DNA of 64,000 nucleotides from Tillandsia leiboldiana (lineage: Eukaryota; Streptophyta; Magnoliopsida; Poales; Bromeliaceae). The stretch covers positions 5,924,873 to 5,988,872 of the forward strand of contig CM055064.1 of NCBI GenBank assembly GCA_029204045.2, written 5' to 3'. The number at the start of each line of letters is the position of its first letter. Position 1 is the stretch's first letter. Positions 59,373-64,000 of the stretch are shown one piece after another. Made by a program: the position numbers and the translations under genes. The notes under the pieces were generated by a model. It saw nothing but the letters and a program-made list of their open reading frames with translations. It ran no database searches and was not told the origin of the DNA.

Positions 59373-60524
59373 TGTTGGGGCCAAAATGTGGCTTGCGCGC
59401 GATCGGCCCCTGGGTGACCCTCCAGAGGTATCGAAGTGCGTCGTATGCCAACAATCAAGCGATCGGGCCGAGGAGGGATCTGCTCGGCCGGGTTCTTCTC
59501 TGGTAACTCCCGCGTTCGATCGGTTCGGAGGAGCCGAATCGGGATGCGGACGCAGAGGGAAGCTCTCCTCTACTGACTTCTCGCGACCGCTCGGCCTAGG
59601 ATAACCGAGGCGGGGTATGGAAGTAAAGAGGGATTGCCGGTTTCGACTTAGAGTAGCCAAACCGGATGTGAGATAAATAAACACGAGGGGCTAAGGAGCC
59701 GATCGTGGGTAGAAAAGATAATAAATGACACGGGTAATGAGTCAATTATGGCTTTATATTGTAAGAAGAGGGGATACAAGTGGGGAAAAGGGATAGAAGG
59801 ATTACAATTAAGCCTACTCCTAGGAAAGCAGTAAAGAAAAGCGGTAAAAGTTAAGCTAGCCTACTCTTAGATAAGAAGAAATGCGGGGGTGGTACTGGGC
59901 TTACGAGATTGCCGGACCCATTTTCTTTCATTGGTTCGCTTATTTATACAATTTCGAACCAAGGTGTATAACCGCCGATTCTAGAAATCGACGTAATCAA
60001 AGGGGAATTATCATGAATTTCTCAACTACTTCCTTTTGAGTTGATTATCCTTAAAAGAATAGTAGTCGTTTCCCGTCTAGGTTCATCCCCTGATCGTCGC
60101 ATCAGAACGTGATCCTCGGCGCTTTCCAATACTGGAATCTGCTTGCCACTTTGAAATTCGTTGCGAGATTCGTGCCCCGAATCTCGTACCCTTCCTTTTC
60201 AGAGCCTTCATTTTCTGGCCTGATCAGCCGTAGGCTGACTCTGACTCCGCCTTCATCGTCGTTTGACCGAGGCGGTTTGATTCTTTTTTGGCTGAAATCG
60301 CTCGTAGATGAGGCGATAATCTTCTCATCAGCTGCTTCTCCTATCGGCTGATGCCTTCAGCCGATAGCATGCATTGCATGCTGCGTTCTCACGCGACTGA
60401 GATCGGTTCGGACCAGGACGCAGATTCTTCTTCAGTTGACTCATTCTTTCGTCGGCTGATCTCTTTAGCCGATGGTATATGTCACGTGTCACGTCCCAAG
60501 GTGGCGAAAATTTTGGTCTCAACA
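59373..60524 (-). repeat. 3' LTR of element J
   Basis: 1152 bp. It carries ttggggccaaaatgtggc, gcgatcgggccgaggaggga and a TATA-like tatttatacaattt (near 59938-59952). It ends tttggtctcaaca. Confidence 0.75.
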
Positions 60525-61158
60525 ATGCCCCCTCGGCAATCGCCTGATGTGTCGTTCGGGTGATTATCGAAATTGAGTCAGAAATCTGGTGTGCATAACG
60601 ATGTCCACGTTCATTCTTTCGCACCCGGTTGTCACGTGGCCTCTTCATTTCTTATTCGGCTCTCTCGATCGGATATTCGGCTAGTGGTGAAGTAGCCGAA
60701 GCGGGTTCTTCGCTGGCCACTTAGGTCGGCTCCTTCCCCCGAGGCTCCGTTGGGGCCTTGGCTATTGGCTGTGGATGTGCCCCTTGATCCACCGTGGCGG
60801 CTCATCACCTACCACCAATGGCTCGCTTCTCCGAGGAGTTTACTCTGCACTCTCTCTTCAGTCACCCAGACGAATGAGATCTAACCTTGGTCTTCATCGA
60901 CCGACATGATGTCGGTCCGCAACTTCTTTTCTTCGGCCTCTATTTCAGCCGAAGATGGTGTAGGGACCTCTTCGTCATCCCTCGGTGGCCACCTTTCGCG
61001 TCGAGCAACCCTACCGAGGTCCCGTTTGGTAGGCACCTCGGCTCCTTGTCGCTCTTCCGGTGCTTCATGGCTGCGCCTTACTACAGCCTCTCTATAGTCT
61101 TCAAGCCAGCATCCAGCTCTAGCCGAATGGCTTCGTCTGTCGGCTTGGCCACCACCGA

Positions 61159-61893
61159 TTAAAGCATCGGTGTTTTCTCCTGAGACGACACGGTAGAGCC
61201 TCCCGCCTCATGGCCATCCCGCATCGGCGTAACTAGGTGCCGATGCATGAGCTGTTCCTGCCTTGGTTCGACCGTGACCACTGGACCGTCACACCGTTGT
61301 TCCTTGCGTCGAATTCTACCCTTTATATCCGTCGCTTCTAGGTTTTTATCACGATCGGCCACTGCCATCGAGCTGGTTCTCTGGATGCGAACCACTACTC
61401 GACCGGCATGCTTGTCGGTGGGTCCAACTTCCTTAGGTGCTCCCTGAGGATCTCCTTTCTCTGCGTCGGCTTGGGCCATGACTGGATCCTGAGCTCCTGA
61501 GCCAGCTGAGTGCCCAGGGCCTACACTTCTCCCCTGGTGAGCCAAGGGAGTTTTGTGTTGGGGACCGAAAGAGTCTTCTGTGCCCCCGGCGTCCCGCAGT
61601 AGGGAGTTCGTGGCGTCGGCCCCTACCAAGAGTGGCCGGCAGGGTCTCTCTGCGGCCCCACTAGGCCGGTTCTCTCCTGTATCCTCGACCGATATGGGCG
61701 CTGAAGTTGTCCCTTCGCTTCCTCGGACCGAGCCTCTCGTGTGGCGTAACCCGACACGAGTGCTGCTGTGGCCCGTACACTTCTTTTCCTTCGGCCCGAT
61801 GGCCGAAAGGTCTTCGGGGTGCCCCCTGGACCCGTCTTTCTTCATAGCCATGGTGGGGGCTCCGCTGCCTTGGTAGGGCTCATGGCCCCTCAT
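61159..61893 (-). CDS. Anonymous 244-codon open frame inside element J
   Basis: Minus-strand frame from MRGHEPYQGSGAPTMAMKKD to SSQEKTPML. It is rich in Gly, Arg, Glu, Pro and Ser with no hydrophobic core, zinc knuckle, protease or RT motif. It could be a degenerate gag or a spacer of a LARD-like element. I do not recognise it, and the composition suggests a disordered protein if it is made at all. Confidence 0.3.
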   Translation of the reverse strand: MRGHEPYQGSGAPTMAMKKDGSRGHPEDLSAIGPKEKKCTGHSSTRVGLRHTRGSVRGSEGTTSAPISVEDTGENRPSGAAERPCRPLLVGADATNSLLRDAGGTEDSFGPQHKTPLAHQGRSVGPGHSAGSGAQDPVMAQADAEKGDPQGAPKEVGPTDKHAGRVVVRIQRTSSMAVADRDKNLEATDIKGRIRRKEQRCDGPVVTVEPRQEQLMHRHLVTPMRDGHEAGGSTVSSQEKTPML

Positions 61894-62103
61894 GGCTCGT
61901 TAGTACCGACCTCGGCCTTTCTCGTTCGTAGGATTCGCACAAGACTTTCTAGATAGGGAGGTCTTGTTCTTCTTTTCTGTCCTCCTCTTCGGAGGATTGT
62001 TCGTTTGACCACTCGGTCGAACATTGGTTCAGCCTGCCGTTAATGACGTCTTTGACATAGTCGGGGAAGGTGAACCAGTTTCTCACCATGCCTAGGAAAA
62101 TGG

Positions 62104-63235
62104 TGTTGGGGCCAAGATGTGGCTTGCGCGCGATCGGCCCCTAGGTGACCCTCCAGAGGTGTCGAAGTATGCCGCATGCCAACAATCAAGCGATCAGGTC
62201 GAGGAGGGATCTGCTCGGCCGGGTTCTCCTCTGGTAACTCTCGCGCTCGATCGGCTTGGAGGAGCCGAGTCGGGACGCGGACGCAGAGGAAAGCTCTCCT
62301 CTGCTGACTTCTCGCGACCGCTCGGCCTAGGATAGCCGAGACGGGATATGGAGGTAGAGAGGGATTGCTAGTTTTGACTTAGAGTAGCCGAACCGGATGT
62401 GAGACAAATAAACACGAGGGGTTAAGGAGCAGATCGTGGGTAGAAGAGACAATAAATGACAAGGCTAATAAGCCGATTATGGCTTTATATTGCAAGAAGA
62501 GGAAATACAAGTGGGAAAAAGTGATAGAAGGATTACAATTAAGCATACTCTTAGGAAAGCAGTAAGGAAAAGCGGTAAAAGTTAAGTTACTCTACTCCTA
62601 GATAAGAAGAAATGCTGGGGTGGTACTGGGCTTACGAGGTTGCCGGACCCCTTTTCCTTCGATAGTTCGGATATTTATACACGTCCCGAACTATGTTATT
62701 AGGCGTCGATTTGAATCATCGGCGTAAATTGGAAAAAGTTATTGGAAATTCAGCAACTACTTCCTTTTGAGCCGAATGCCTTTAATTGGGATAGTAGTCG
62801 CTTCTCCGTCCAGATTCACCCCTTGTCATCGCGCCAGAGCGTGATCCTCGGTGCTTTCCAATACTGGGCGCGGCTTGCCGTTCTGGGCTAGTTGCGGGAT
62901 TTACGTTCGCATCCCGCATTCCTTCCTTTCGAAATCTTTCCTTTTTTGGCCCTAGCAACCGAAGGTTAACTTTGACTCTGGCCTTCATCGTCACTTGACT
63001 GGCAACAACCGAAGTCGATTGAGGCGTTACTCCTCTTGTCGGGCTACCTCTCCTATCGGCCGATGCTTTCAGCTGATGGCACACGTCGCGTGCTGTATTC
63101 TTACGCGATTGAGGCCGGTCTCGATCGAGACGCGAATCTTCTTCTTCTGACTCATTCTTCTGTCGGGTGATGTCTTGTCGGCCGATGGTATCCGCCACGT
63201 GTTACCCTTAAGTGGCAAAAATTCTGGCCTCAATA
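62104..63235 (-). repeat. 5' LTR of element J
   Basis: 1132 bp, aligned along its length with 59373-60524; tatttatacacgtcc is near 62670. Confidence 0.75.
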
Positions 63236-64000
63236 ATGCCTCCTCGGCAATTGCCGGATGTATCGTTCGGGTGATTGTCGATATTTTTCGACCGGCACGA
63301 GTTCCAAGACCTTTGATCATTCCTTTTGTTATAGAGATATTCTTCCTTTCCCGGCCCTACGATTGAGGGATTTGGTTCCGACGGCTGATAACCTCGTGCT
63401 TTTTGATCAAATATTTTCCGATTGTGCTTCGGTCGCTTCCCTTTTAAGGTTTCGTACATTGATCTTCACAGCCACTTGTCGTTTGCATTGATCCGATGTC
63501 ACCAATCCATCCGACGGTTCACGTCCGTTCGAAGATCATTTTACCACCCGATTTTCGAGGACGGCGGTTCCTATTTCGCCGGCTCGAAACCCTTCTTTCC
63601 TTTTTCTTTTCTTAGGGAGCACGCCATCCTTCGTCGTTTAAATATCCCTTACATCGATGCTCACTTACCACCTTTTCATTTCTTTACGCCATATTCTTCG
63701 CCATTTGTTAGACTCTTTTCCATTCCATGACCTCTCGCACTGCTCTGCTGCCATCCGACCCCGCTGTTGATTTTCGGCTCCTTTGTTCGTCGATAGAGAA
63801 TCCACTGCGTTTCCTTCATAGGCCCTCCCTTGTGGCGAGTCCTTCTGAGGAAAACTTCCCATTTGCTACTGTCGGCATCCCGCTGCTAGCAAATAAGATT
63901 TCTCTTGGCACTTGGGCTTCCGATAAGACTTTTGGAAGGAGCCTTCGCACCTGGCCTTCCGCCCCCAATTCTTATGCTCAATGGCTCGATCAGGTCCAGG
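63236..64000. other. Sequence beyond the J 5' LTR, possibly a second J interior
   Basis: The first 45 bp copy the sequence beside the other LTR (polypurine tract and gtatcgttcgggtgatt). After that it diverges and I recognise no domain on either strand. Confidence 0.4.

Larger units (their letters stand above)
59373..63235 (-). mobile_element. LTR retrotransposon J (non-autonomous), 3.86 kb
   Basis: Two direct repeats of about 1.14 kb (59373-60524, 62104-63235) start tgttggggcca and end ctcaaca / ctcaata on the plus strand. Just beyond each right end lies atgcc(c/t)cctcggcaat, which on the minus strand is a polypurine tract GCCGAGGGGGCAT directly before TGTTGAGACC. So the element reads right to left and 62104-63235 is its 5' LTR. 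The 1579-bp interior has no RT or integrase. I could not recognise the primer site after the LTR (minus strand CCATTTTCCTAGGC). Confidence 0.7.

Overview
This window is nuclear DNA of a flowering plant, and most of it is transposable elements. The evidence for a plant is a two-exon AGC-VIIIa (D6PK-like) protein kinase gene with GT-AG introns, a broken plant MATE transporter, chromovirus-type Ty3/gypsy and Ty1/copia retrotransposons primed by initiator Met-tRNA, a TRIM, a Helitron, a CACTA-type end and several MITE families. I cannot fix the species. A non-grass monocot is a guess only.

Layout. 1-5758: the 5' part of a minus-strand Ty3/gypsy element, with a 3.9-kb LTR, its primer site and a frame-broken gag. 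5759-9772: gene-poor DNA holding a 41-nt exon-like segment, a 1.27-kb Helitron, fold-back MITEs and TA/GA microsatellites. 9773-11133: a MATE pseudogene on the minus strand. 11418-12549: a 275-bp tandem array ending in a CACTA-like terminus. 14022-15002: a cluster of MITEs embedded in (TA)n tracts, followed by a copia 5' fragment to about 15660. 16136-19340: the only intact protein-coding gene I can support, the D6PK-like kinase (minus strand). Its probable leader exon and TATA box lie at 22206-22594, beyond a fold-back MITE that itself carries a solo LTR.

22853-46045 is one nested structure. A solo LTR (D) was hit by a TRIM and by a 10.2-kb Tekay/Del-like gypsy element (A, 25981-45166, TSD agtac). 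The 3' LTR of A was in turn hit by a Galadriel-like chromovirus (B, 34061-39779) and by a solo LTR in the opposite orientation (E, 41780-45028, TSD ttttc). 46685-55986 is a minus-strand copia element (F) broken by two solo LTRs (G, TSD aaaat; H, TSD ttaag). F is then interrupted by a decayed gypsy element (I) whose LTR has unusual ~290-bp inverted arms. 59373-64000 holds a minus-strand LTR element (J) with 1.1-kb LTRs, a short anonymous interior and signs of tandem LTR sharing.

All retroelement coding regions seen carry stops, frameshifts or insertions, so none looks autonomous as it stands. The kinase would act in the cytoplasm or at the plasma membrane in auxin-transport signalling. I found no operon, CRISPR array, tRNA or rRNA gene. 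The long GC-rich ORFs inside the LTRs are compositional artefacts.
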